Shown here piece after piece: positions 1 to 7,400 of a DNA stretch of 64,000 nucleotides. Source of the stretch: AV40 sp963817335 (lineage in GTDB: Bacteria; Verrucomicrobiota; Verrucomicrobiia; Chthoniobacterales; UBA10450); assembly GCA_963817335.1 (NCBI GenBank), contig CAWFNX010000005.1:930001-994000 (forward strand), in the 5' to 3' direction. Under the pieces are notes generated by a model. That model had not been told where the DNA came from. It ran no database searches and saw only the letters and a list, made by a program, of their open reading frames with translations. The stretch's first letter is position 1, and every line of letters begins with the position of its first letter. Position numbers and translations under genes: made by a program.

Positions 1-56
1 AGTTGTGAAAATGAACGTGATGAAAGGAACGAAGCTAACTCGTTAGGGGAATCTCT

Positions 57-659
57 ATGTTTAATCCAGCTTTGCAGTATACGACGGGCTCAGCGGTTTC
101 GGACGAAGCGCTGATGGAGGCAATCACCGCGCAGCGTCCGGAGGCGTTGACGGAATTTTATTCGCGTCACGGCGGCCGGCTGAAATCAGTGATCGGCAAT
201 GTCGTTCACGAAGAAGGCGATGCCGACGACGTGCTGCAGGACATCTTGTTGCAGATCTGGCACGAGGCCGATCATTACTCTCCGAAAGCGGGCAAGCTGC
301 TTGGTTGGGTTGTCACTCTGGCTCGCCGTCGCGCGATCGATCGACTTCGCCGCAAGCAGGCGTATTGCCGGGCCAAGGAGCGTTACCAGGAACACGTCAA
401 CGAACAGCCGGTGGCGGCCGACAATCACTCGTCGAACGACGAGATCTCACGCGCCGACCTGCGTCAATTTCTCCATAAGCGGTTGAATGTGCTGCCGCAT
501 CATCAGCGCGAGGCCCTCGAACTGGCATTTTTTGCTGGAATGAGTCATCGCGAGATCGCGGCGGTGACCCGTGCGCCGCTTGGAACGGTCAAGACGCGCC
601 TCGAACTTGGTTTGCAGAAGTTGACCCAGTCGCTGAAACCGTTGCGACACAAGATTTAG
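57..659 (+). CDS. ECF-type RNA polymerase sigma factor (orphan)
   Basis: This is a 200-residue sigma-70 family factor of the extracytoplasmic-function type, which would direct core RNA polymerase to a small stress or envelope regulon. Region 2 spans about residues 27-101, with the DDVLQDILLQIW core-binding helix near 57-68 and the basic ARRRAIDRLRRKQ -10-recognition segment near 88-100. Region 4 (about 140-192) carries a helix-turn-helix reading HREIAAVTRAPLGTVKTRL. The linker is ordinary and there is no C-terminal extension. The ATG is preceded by AGGGGAA at a workable distance. No anti-sigma gene follows; the next 200 bp are hairpins and repeats, so its regulator, if any, lies upstream of the window or elsewhere. 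The family call is firm. The ECF subgroup (SigK-like by general look) is only an impression. Confidence 0.93.
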   Translation: MFNPALQYTTGSAVSDEALMEAITAQRPEALTEFYSRHGGRLKSVIGNVVHEEGDADDVLQDILLQIWHEADHYSPKAGKLLGWVVTLARRRAIDRLRRKQAYCRAKERYQEHVNEQPVAADNHSSNDEISRADLRQFLHKRLNVLPHHQREALELAFFAGMSHREIAAVTRAPLGTVKTRLELGLQKLTQSLKPLRHKI

Positions 660-668
660 TTTCAGGGC

Positions 669-716
669 GCCGGGAGCTCCGTCAAAAACACGGCCTCAGG
701 GAATGGAGCTCCCGGC
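669..716. terminator. Large inverted repeat after the sigma factor gene
   Basis: Twelve-base perfect arms (GCCGGGAGCTCC at 669-680 and its complement at 705-716) enclose a 24-base loop. They lie 10 bp after the sigma factor stop and are followed by GGCTTTT. The hairpin could end transcription of the sigma gene, but the long loop and short T-run make a repeat element equally possible. Confidence 0.4.
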
Positions 717-769
717 AGGGCTTTTAGGCAAACGCCGGTTGCCTGTCGATCTTTAATTCGAAGAAACTG

Positions 770-830
770 TTGTAGGGCGTCTGTGTCAGACGCCAAACCC
801 GAGCAGCCGTCTCACAGAGACGGCCTACAA
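770..830. repeat. TGTAGGG double-palindrome element, copy 1
   Basis: The element is bounded by TTGTAGG and CCTACAA. It contains two consecutive hairpins (GGCGTCTGTGTCAGACGCC and CCGTCTCACAGAGACGG). The same architecture recurs at 1212, 12294, 16317, 26495, 34451 and 54790. It ends 41 bp before the glutaredoxin start. It resembles REP/BIME-type elements, but no associated transposase is in the window. Confidence 0.8.
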
Positions 831-871
831 TGCCGCTGAAATTCGGCGCCAATGTGTTATCTTTGCCGCTA

Positions 872-1207
872 ATGGAAACGCCCCAAATAACCGCATACTT
901 GAAAACTTATTGTGGCTGGAGCGCCGGAGTTCGGGCTGCCTTGGCCAAATACAATTTGCCTTACGCCGAGAAGGATATCATTCAGAATCCCGCTTTTCGC
1001 TGGGAAATGGAAACCAAGAGCGGCCAACCGCTTTCACCCTGCGTTGAAATTAACGGTCACATGCTGGCGGATGTTAGTGGCGAGGAAGTCGAAAAATATC
1101 TGATCGACAACAAGTTGGTCCAACCGAGCGCGGCGCAAACAGACGTTCCGCTGAACGCTCCGTGCCCGACCGAACAGCACGAAGGCACGGTAAAACTGAA
1201 TTTCTAA
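872..1207 (+). CDS. Glutaredoxin-like thiol protein
   Basis: This is a 111-residue glutaredoxin/thioredoxin-fold protein. It begins with the family's first beta strand (QITAYLKTYCGWS) and has a cis-Pro equivalent region SPCVEING near residues 53-60. The redox site is CGWS, so only the first cysteine of the usual CPYC pair is present, which favours a monothiol or glutathionylation-type mechanism. A further cysteine sits just before the VEING strand, and another in the C-terminal tail near PCPTEQ. I chose the ATG at 872 because the fold begins immediately after it; a longer frame from 830 would read out of the upstream repeat. The gene stands alone between two copies of the TGTAGGG element. Substrate and partner are unknown. 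Confidence 0.82.
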   Translation: METPQITAYLKTYCGWSAGVRAALAKYNLPYAEKDIIQNPAFRWEMETKSGQPLSPCVEINGHMLADVSGEEVEKYLIDNKLVQPSAAQTDVPLNAPCPTEQHEGTVKLNF

Positions 1208-1211
1208 ATCG

Positions 1212-1281
1212 TGTAGAGGCGCGTGTCCTCACGCGCACTAAATTGATTTCCCGACTGCGGCTGGGGACAGCCGCCACTACA
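1212..1281. repeat. TGTAGGG double-palindrome element, copy 2
   Basis: It begins TGTAGAGG and ends CCACTACA, with two hairpins between (GGCGCGTGTCCTCACGCGC, and GCGGCTGGGGACAGCCGC). It lies 4 bp after the glutaredoxin stop and 1 bp before the stop of the DUF151 gene on the other strand. It therefore fills the whole convergent gap and may act as a bidirectional terminator. Confidence 0.75.
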
Positions 1282-1282
1282 A

Positions 1283-1756
1283 TTATTCTTCTTCAGCTTC
1301 CGGATCAGGCTTGAGGCCTTCTTCCTCCATTTTCCGGAGGACATCGCTCATGTCGTCGACTTCGTCCCAAACCTCCTGGCTGACGTAGATCGGCGCCTTT
1401 TGCTGCGTCGCCAGGGCGATGCAATCGCTTGGCCGGGCATCGAGCTCAACAATTTTTTTCTGCTGCAACTCGTTTTCCGCCCGGATGATCGCGCGCGCGT
1501 AGTAGGTCGCGTTCTTGAGGTCATTAATGATCACGCGCTCCACTTTTGCCCCGAGAGCGGTCATGAGGTGCGCCATCAAGTCGTGCGTTAACGGTCGCTC
1601 CTTGGTGATGTCGCGCATGAACATGGTGATCGCGCTGCCCACGGTCTGATCGACGTAGATGATGAAGACCTTGTCGTTGTTCCCGATAAAAACCGCGCAA
1701 CCGCCGCTCGTCGGCAGGACCGCACGCACCTGCACCTCGATCACCGTTTTGTTCAT
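1283..1756 (-). CDS. DUF151 bifunctional nuclease-like protein
   Basis: This is a 157-residue member of the DUF151/BFN family, related to plant proteins with RNase and DNase activity; the bacterial role is unsettled. The domain occupies about residues 4-140. It shows the signature KIVELDARPSDCIALA around 101-116 (the A-R-P-S-D block is the family hallmark) and the central HDLMAHLMTALGAKVERVIINDL segment, where the first conserved acidic/His residues lie. The C-terminus is acidic (EEEGL...EAEEE), as is common in these proteins. It is transcribed toward the glutaredoxin gene and divergently from speA, with about 150 bp between the two starts. Family assignment is confident. Catalytic activity is not demonstrated by sequence alone. 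Confidence 0.9.
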   Translation of the reverse strand: MNKTVIEVQVRAVLPTSGGCAVFIGNNDKVFIIYVDQTVGSAITMFMRDITKERPLTHDLMAHLMTALGAKVERVIINDLKNATYYARAIIRAENELQQKKIVELDARPSDCIALATQQKAPIYVSQEVWDEVDDMSDVLRKMEEEGLKPDPEAEEE

Positions 1757-1904
1757 CCCGGGCGAACGTTATCCGCAGGGAGAGGAAAAACAAGCGAGCC
1801 CAATTCGCGCGGCGTTGCCGGACAAAAATTTTTAGCAAGCAGGCTTGAATGTTGGCCCAGGTGATTGATTATGCGGATCACCTTAATTTCGTCGCGCCAG
1901 AAAA

Positions 1905-3860
1905 ATGAAGAACGAGTGGGACATTGAAGCCGCGATCGCGACTTACAATGTTGATGCGTGGGGCGGGGGATATTTCACGGTCAACTCCGAGGGCAACGTT
2001 GTGGCCAAACCTCTTCAGGACAATGGCGGTACCATCAGCATACTGGAAGTCGTCAACGAAGCGCGGGCCCGGGGATTGAGTTTTCCGCTGGTGATCCGTT
2101 TCCAGGATTTGCTTCGTCACCGGGTTGAATCGGTAAACCTCGCGTTTCAAAACGCGATCGCCGAATTCGGCTATCAAGGAGCCTTTCGCGGCGTTTTCCC
2201 GATCAAGGTCAATCAATTGCGCGAGGTGATCGAGGAGATCGTCGAAGCGGGCCAGCAGTTTCACTTCGGTTTGGAAGCGGGCAGCAAACCCGAATTGGTC
2301 GCGGCGCTGGCCATGCACAAAGACGCGGAGAGCCTGATTGTCTGCAACGGCTACAAGGACCCGGCCTTCATCCGGATTGCGTTGCTTGGCCGCAAACTTG
2401 GCAAACGCGTGGTCATCGTGGTTGAAAAAATCGAAGAGTTGGAAGCGACCATCCGCGCTTCGAAAGAAGTAGGGGTCGAGCCGATCATTGGCATTCGAGT
2501 CCGGCTCCACAGCAAAGGTTCCGGCAAATGGTCTCCCAGCGCCGGTGAGAACGCGAAGTTTGGTCTCGATACCACCGGCTTGGTCACCGCGAGTGAAATG
2601 TTGAAAGCAGCCGGCCTTGCTCATGCCCTCAAGCTCATCCATTTCCATGTTGGCTCGCAGGTCCCCGATATTTCCACGATCAAGCGCGCGGTGCGGGAAG
2701 CCGCTCGGTATTACGCAAAGATGGCGAAACTCGGCCACGAACTTGGTTACCTCGATGTGGGCGGAGGTCTCGGGGTCGATTACGACGGCTCGCGGAGTGA
2801 TTTCGACAGCTCGGCCAACTATTCACTGCAAGAATACGCGAACGACGTCGTCTGGAACATTATGGACGTGTGCGACTCGGAGAAAGTTCCGCATCCCAAC
2901 ATCGTGAACGAAGGCGGGCGCGCGGTCGTCGCGCACCACTCCGTGCTGGTCATGGAAGCGTTTAGTTCAATCGAGAAGACCGTGCCGAAGTTGCGAATCG
3001 AAGCCGGCGAAAAGGATCACAAGCTCGTCGGAGATATTCTCGACGTGAAACAGCGATTGAAGCGCGGCAATCGAATCGAAAGCTTGCACGATATTCAGCA
3101 GATCAAGGAGGAATCGCAGGAAACGTTTAATCTTGGTCTGCTCGAACTCGAATCGAAAGCGAAGATAGACACCGTTTACTGGCAGTTGGCCCAGCAAATC
3201 GTGAACATGCATCGCGGGCTGCGTTACGTGCCCGATGAAATCAAGGAACTCGAGACTTCGTTGGCCGATCAATACATCTGCAATTTTTCCGTGTTCCAAT
3301 CGTTGCTGGATCATTGGGCTCTCGGGCAACTTTTCCCGATCATGCCGATCCATCGATTGACTACGCCGCCGGACCGCTCCGGCACCATCGTCGACATCAC
3401 CTGCGATTCAGACGGCAAGGTTTCCAAGTTCACGGATTTGCAGGACGTGCGAGACACTCTCCCGCTTCATCGGATCATTCCGGGTGAAATTTATTACCTC
3501 GGTGTTTTTATGGTGGGAGCCTACCAGGACATCATGGGCGACCTTCACAACTTGTTCGGCCGCGTTACCGAAGTGCATTTGTTTCTTGATCCGGACGAGG
3601 AATCCGGCTGGTACATCGAGGAAGTGATTGAAGGCAGCACCATCGGCGAAGTGCTTTCGATGACGCAATGGGACAAGGTTCAGCTCATGCAATTGCTCAA
3701 GGCGCAAGTGGACGCCGCGATCAAAACCGATTTCCTCAAGCCGAGCGACGCGATGAAACTGCTAACCGATTACGAGCGGCTACTTCAGGAATACACTTAT
3801 CTTTCTCTCAACGGGACCAAACCAGCGCCACAGCCCGGCAACTGGTTACCGCTAAGTTAA
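1905..3860 (+). CDS. speA: Biosynthetic arginine decarboxylase
   Basis: This is a full-length 651-residue PLP enzyme converting arginine to agmatine, the entry to polyamine synthesis in the cytoplasm. It is a fold-type III (alanine-racemase-like) decarboxylase. The PLP lysine is K101 in FPIKVNQ, the phosphate-binding glycine-rich stretch is DVGGGLGVDY near 283, HFHVGSQ lies near 246, and GGRAVVAHH is near 343. The length matches bacterial SpeA (about 630-660). The large inserted helical domain after residue 370 (KQRLKRGNRIESLHDIQQ) is the usual SpeA insertion. The ATG follows a GCCAGAAAA leader with a weak ribosome site. The 3' end overlaps the stop of the convergent hydrolase gene by 9 bp. 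No agmatinase or agmatine deiminase gene is adjacent. Confidence 0.97.
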   Translation: MKNEWDIEAAIATYNVDAWGGGYFTVNSEGNVVAKPLQDNGGTISILEVVNEARARGLSFPLVIRFQDLLRHRVESVNLAFQNAIAEFGYQGAFRGVFPIKVNQLREVIEEIVEAGQQFHFGLEAGSKPELVAALAMHKDAESLIVCNGYKDPAFIRIALLGRKLGKRVVIVVEKIEELEATIRASKEVGVEPIIGIRVRLHSKGSGKWSPSAGENAKFGLDTTGLVTASEMLKAAGLAHALKLIHFHVGSQVPDISTIKRAVREAARYYAKMAKLGHELGYLDVGGGLGVDYDGSRSDFDSSANYSLQEYANDVVWNIMDVCDSEKVPHPNIVNEGGRAVVAHHSVLVMEAFSSIEKTVPKLRIEAGEKDHKLVGDILDVKQRLKRGNRIESLHDIQQIKEESQETFNLGLLELESKAKIDTVYWQLAQQIVNMHRGLRYVPDEIKELETSLADQYICNFSVFQSLLDHWALGQLFPIMPIHRLTTPPDRSGTIVDITCDSDGKVSKFTDLQDVRDTLPLHRIIPGEIYYLGVFMVGAYQDIMGDLHNLFGRVTEVHLFLDPDEESGWYIEEVIEGSTIGEVLSMTQWDKVQLMQLLKAQVDAAIKTDFLKPSDAMKLLTDYERLLQEYTYLSLNGTKPAPQPGNWLPLS

Positions 3861-4442
3861 GCGAGCTGCTACAAAGTTGCCGATGGCGTCGGCGATTCTT
3901 CGATCGACATCTTCCTGGGTTTCAGTTCCGAGATCTTTCTTGCGCAAGATCAGCGAATGATCGCCGCCCTCCACGATCTGTAAATAATTCGGCGCCGTCA
4001 TTTTGGCGCGAACGGATTCGAGCAAATCGAGAGGACAAAGAGGATCGCGTGTGCCTTGGACGAAAAGGATTGGCGTTCGCAAATCCCGCAGGACTTGATC
4101 GCGCAGTTTCGATTGGTCGCCCATGGCGCAGAGCGGATAGCCGAGACAAATCAGTCCGCTCACTTTTTCTTTCAGCGCGACATGGCAACCAATTCGGCCA
4201 CCCATGCTTTTGCCGATCAGGAACGTTGGTCCGGGAAACTTCTGACGTGCCGTCGCCAGTGCGGCGCGGTGCGCTTCGATTAATTGCGGAAAATTGTCCG
4301 GTCTTTTCCGTCCCTCCCGCATGTAGTCGTAGTCGAACGTTTCAACATCACCGATTTCGCCAAGTCGTTTTTTCCACCGCTGTATCCACAGGTGGGACGA
4401 CGGCGCGCCCGCGCCGGGCGCGAAAAGAAAGGAAGGTTTCAT
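3852..4442 (-). CDS. KANL3/Tex30-type alpha/beta hydrolase
   Basis: This is a 196-residue single-domain alpha/beta hydrolase of the small cytoplasmic group related to Tex30/KANL3. It starts with FLFAPGAGAPSS (oxyanion region). The nucleophile elbow is GKSMGGR with Ser79, the acid is probably Asp133 in QGTRDPL, and the catalytic His is His162 in EGGDHSL, so a complete triad is present. There is no signal peptide. It converges on speA and its last codons overlap the speA 3' end by 9 bp. A roughly 300-bp repeat-bearing gap lies upstream. The substrate cannot be told from sequence; an esterase or dienelactone-hydrolase-like activity is possible. Confidence 0.85.
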   Translation of the reverse strand: MKPSFLFAPGAGAPSSHLWIQRWKKRLGEIGDVETFDYDYMREGRKRPDNFPQLIEAHRAALATARQKFPGPTFLIGKSMGGRIGCHVALKEKVSGLICLGYPLCAMGDQSKLRDQVLRDLRTPILFVQGTRDPLCPLDLLESVRAKMTAPNYLQIVEGGDHSLILRKKDLGTETQEDVDRRIADAIGNFVAARLT

Positions 4443-4470
4443 GCAATTCGTCGAATCACGGTCACATGAA

Positions 4471-4608
4471 AATTGCCCAGCGCTTTAGCGCTGGGAATTG
4501 AATCCATTCAATGATCGAGTCCGTCAAGGACGACAGGGTTCTCCTTTCGTTCCAGGCGGGACTCGTTCTTTTGTATGCCCAAAACCCAGCCTTGAAAGGC
4601 TGGGCTAT
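4471..4608. repeat. Three-part palindromic element (CCCAGCGCTTTAGCGCTGGG type), copy 1
   Basis: This fills much of the 300-bp gap between the hydrolase and MBOAT genes. It opens with the perfect palindrome CCCAGCGCTTTAGCGCTGGG, has a central inverted pair around GTCCGTCAAGGAC / TTTCGTTCCAGGC, and closes with CCCAGCCTTGAAAGGCTGGGC. The same three-part layout recurs at 35015-35153, where it is better preserved. The remaining 130 bp before the MBOAT start show no further structure that I can support. Confidence 0.75.
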
Positions 4609-4742
4609 CTTTGAAATTAAACGCGTAAATCGCATTTGTTTTAACATTCTTGCCGAATTGCAAGAGACCAATTAAAACATTTTTTCGTTATGGCTGGTGC
4701 AAATGGGCGGCTCCTTTCCGCAGCGTAACTTGAACTTTCGCA

Positions 4743-6164
4743 ATGCTTTTTAATTCCCTCACCTTTGTTGTTTTTTTCGTTGTGGTGGTGGCGCTCTATT
4801 GGAGCGTGCGCGGCTGGGAACTGCGAAAGAATGTCCTGGTCGTCGCCAGCTACATTTTTTACGGCGCCTGGAATCCGCCGTTCGCCGCGCTGCTCTTCAC
4901 GACCACCGCCATGGATTTCTGGCTCGGGCGACAAATTGGAAAGGCTCAAAATCGTTCGGCCAAGAAACGCTGGTTGGTCGCGAGCGTTTGCATGAACCTG
5001 AGCATGCTCGGCTTTTTCAAGTACGGGAATTTTCTGCTCCAGAATTTTCAATGGCTACTCGGGCGGGTCGGGATCATTTATCAACCGCCGCATCTGGATA
5101 TTTTGCTCCCGGTCGGAATTTCTTTTTACACCTTTCATTCGCTCTCTTACACCCTCGATATTTATCGGGGCGTGCTGCAGCCGACCCGGTCGTTGCGCGA
5201 CTTTATTCTCGCAGTTTCGTTTTTCCCGCAGCTGGTGGCGGGCCCGATCGTCCGGGCGGGCGATTTTCTGCCGCAGCTTCACCATCCGCCGCGACTTAAG
5301 CCTAACCAATTTCTGTGGGGACTGGCCCTGATGACGCTCGGTTTGTTCGAGAAGACCGTTCTCGCCGACACTCTGCTTTCGGGGCCGGCCGATCGGATTT
5401 TTGGTTATCCCGGCCCTCTGGTTGCCCTGGATTCCTGGGCGGGCGTGCTCGCGTTTGCCGGACAAATCTTTTTCGATTTCGCCGGTTACTCCATCTGTGC
5501 CATTGGAGCGGCGCTCACATTGGGATTTCATCTTAAGGACAATTTCCGTTTCCCCTACGCCGCAATCGGCTTCTCCGATTTCTGGCGCCGCTGGCACATC
5601 TCGCTTTCCACTTTTCTGCGCGATTACCTCTACATTCCGCTCGGCGGGAATCAGGTCCGTCCGTTTCGAATGGCGCTCAATCTCGTCATTGTAATGTTTC
5701 TGGGCGGTCTCTGGCACGGCGCGGCCTGGACCTTTGTGGTCTGGGGCTTATTGCACGGCTCGTATCTGGTTATCGAACGCGTGCTCCGGATATTCTTTGA
5801 AAACAAAACCTGGGCCGGCCATCCACTGACCCGCGTCCTGGCGGGGTTTGCGACCTACGGCGCGGTGTGTATCGCATGGGTCTTTTTTCGCGCGTCGGAT
5901 TTTACCATCGCCAGCCGAATGTTGAACGGAATGTTCGGCGGTCATCCGACCGGCGACATGATTCTCACTACCCGCGAAATTTTGCAGATTGGAATTGTCA
6001 CCGTCGGTGTGATTGCAATGCACTGGACGATGCGTGACGAATCGTTCGAGACAACAGTGATGCGTTTGCCGGCTTGGGCGATCACCGCCATCGGATCGTT
6101 CATGGCCTTCGCCATTATTTTTACTCAGGGAACCAGTAATGCGTTCATTTATTTCCAATTTTAA
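4743..6164 (+). CDS. MBOAT-family O-acyltransferase (AlgI-like)
   Basis: This is a 473-residue polytopic inner-membrane protein of the MBOAT family. These proteins move acyl groups, usually acetyl, across the membrane onto polysaccharides or wall polymers. It begins in a hydrophobic segment (FNSLTFVVFFVVVVALYW) and has the family blocks: the LPVGISFYTFHSLSY region near 121-135, FWRRWHISLSTFLRDYLYIPLGG near 280-302, and GGLWHGAAWTFVVWG near 322-336. The last block contains the invariant catalytic His. About eleven membrane segments are visible. It overlaps the next gene by 26 bp, so the two are almost certainly co-translated, as in algI-algJ/X or dltB-dltD type pairs. The polymer modified is unknown; the repeat-rich upstream gap offers no clue. 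Confidence 0.93.
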   Translation: MLFNSLTFVVFFVVVVALYWSVRGWELRKNVLVVASYIFYGAWNPPFAALLFTTTAMDFWLGRQIGKAQNRSAKKRWLVASVCMNLSMLGFFKYGNFLLQNFQWLLGRVGIIYQPPHLDILLPVGISFYTFHSLSYTLDIYRGVLQPTRSLRDFILAVSFFPQLVAGPIVRAGDFLPQLHHPPRLKPNQFLWGLALMTLGLFEKTVLADTLLSGPADRIFGYPGPLVALDSWAGVLAFAGQIFFDFAGYSICAIGAALTLGFHLKDNFRFPYAAIGFSDFWRRWHISLSTFLRDYLYIPLGGNQVRPFRMALNLVIVMFLGGLWHGAAWTFVVWGLLHGSYLVIERVLRIFFENKTWAGHPLTRVLAGFATYGAVCIAWVFFRASDFTIASRMLNGMFGGHPTGDMILTTREILQIGIVTVGVIAMHWTMRDESFETTVMRLPAWAITAIGSFMAFAIIFTQGTSNAFIYFQF

Positions 6165-7299
6165 ACAACGGCTTCGCCTTCCACGGATGTTTTTCCGCAA
6201 ACCATCGCGGGAAGAACAGATTCACGGCGGTCCGCCGCTGGAATTCGAGCGGCCGATTCCGCCCGCGCCCTGGCGCGGAATTGCCGTAGTGATCACGGTC
6301 GTTGTGATCGCCGCCACGGTAGGGTGGGAATTGCATGCGCGTGCCCTCGGCTACGCCCCGACTTTGAACGACAACGAAGATCTTTGGACAAAAGCGCGCC
6401 GAAAAGTGCAGCCGGAATCGATCGTCATCATCGGCGATTCGCGGGCCTGGTTCGATGTCGATCTTGATGAATTCGAAAAAGGCTTGGGAAAACGACCAAT
6501 CCAACTGGCGATGGCTGGCTCTACCGTGGGGCCGGCCTTGGCCGATCTGGCCGAAGACAAAAACTTCCATGGCACGATAATCTGCAGCTTCGTCCCGATG
6601 TTGTTTTTCGCGCCGCCGGGCAGTCCACCGATGGAGCGCGCCGAAAAAGGCGTGAAACGATTTCGCAATCAAACGCCTGCCCAACGGGCGAGCGAGGAAC
6701 TCGGGATGTGGCTGGAAGAGCGTGTCGCGTTCTTGAAGCCCGACGATTTAAGTCTCGACGGCCTCTTGAACCAATTGCCGATTCCGAACCGGCCCGGCGC
6801 CCGCGTCCCACCAACGTTCCCGCCCTATTTTCAAACGGAAGATCGCGAACGTCGCGCGCGAATGTGGGAGAAATGCGCCGAGCCCGGAAGCGAACTCGCG
6901 AAACGGATCCAACAAATCTGGCTCCCCCTATTCACGCCGCCTCCGCCTCCGAGTTACATCCCGCCGGATGTTTTCATGGCGAAGATGAAAGAGGGAATTC
7001 AGAAACGGTTTGCCGATACGGCGGCCGCCATTGACAAAATTCGCGCTCGCGGCGGCAAGATTGTATTCGTGCGCTTCCCGAACAGCGGCGGGTTGAAAGA
7101 ACTCGAGGACAAAATCATGCCGCGCCAACAGAGCTGGGACCCGCTGCTTCAAATGACGCACGCGCCCGGAATCTATTATTCGGACTTTTCGGATTTGTCG
7201 GGATTCAATTGCCCGGAATGGTCGCATCTGACTGCCGGCGACTCGGTAGAGTTCAGCAAACGTCTGGTTCCGCACCTTCGCGAAGCGCTGAAGATGTAA
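6139..7299 (+). CDS. Membrane-anchored SGNH-like protein, partner of the MBOAT acyltransferase
   Basis: This is a 386-residue protein with a short cytoplasmic basic N-terminus, one membrane anchor (about residues 46-63, rich in V/I) and a periplasmic domain. The domain opens with IVIIGDSRAWFDVD, where Ser101 in the GDS motif fits the nucleophile of SGNH hydrolase/transferase folds. A late PEWSHLTAGDS segment supplies a candidate catalytic His363. Location and overlap with the MBOAT gene suggest it receives the acyl group in the periplasm and places it on a polymer, as AlgJ/AlgX or DltD do. The proline-rich stretch near 200-275 (PPPPPSYIPP) is unusual and could be a linker or an inserted loop. 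It matches no named family that I can recognise beyond the SGNH-like motif. Confidence 0.75.
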   Translation: MRSFISNFKQRLRLPRMFFRKPSREEQIHGGPPLEFERPIPPAPWRGIAVVITVVVIAATVGWELHARALGYAPTLNDNEDLWTKARRKVQPESIVIIGDSRAWFDVDLDEFEKGLGKRPIQLAMAGSTVGPALADLAEDKNFHGTIICSFVPMLFFAPPGSPPMERAEKGVKRFRNQTPAQRASEELGMWLEERVAFLKPDDLSLDGLLNQLPIPNRPGARVPPTFPPYFQTEDRERRARMWEKCAEPGSELAKRIQQIWLPLFTPPPPPSYIPPDVFMAKMKEGIQKRFADTAAAIDKIRARGGKIVFVRFPNSGGLKELEDKIMPRQQSWDPLLQMTHAPGIYYSDFSDLSGFNCPEWSHLTAGDSVEFSKRLVPHLREALKM

Positions 7300-7344
7300 A
7301 CGCCGCGCCGGAGCCGGCGAAGGCGGGGCATGCCGATCGTGCTG

Positions 7345-7393
7345 ACGTTGAACGTTGAACGTTGAACGTTGGGCGTTGAGCGTTGAGAGTTGT
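7345..7393. repeat. Tandem heptamer (ACGTTGA)n in the asnS leader
   Basis: Seven consecutive 7-base units are visible: ACGTTGA three times, then ACGTTGG, GCGTTGA twice and GAGTTGT. The array ends 7 bp before the asnS ATG and occupies the place where a ribosome-binding site should be. A two-unit remnant of the same heptamer lies near 19681-19697, before the thioredoxin-like gene. Confidence 0.85.
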
Positions 7394-7400
7394 CGGTCAC

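Noticed and set aside
1878..2738. A 286-codon minus-strand frame opposite speA
   Set aside because: Shadow of speA, with no domain.
3668..4501. A 277-codon plus-strand frame over the hydrolase gene
   Set aside because: It overlaps the end of speA and the whole hydrolase, whose catalytic triad is intact. The frame has no coherent protein features.
7345..7393. Heptamer arrays (here, and at 52650) as CRISPR or iteron origin
   Set aside because: Units are contiguous 7-mers with no spacers, no cas genes, no replication genes and no AT-rich DUE.
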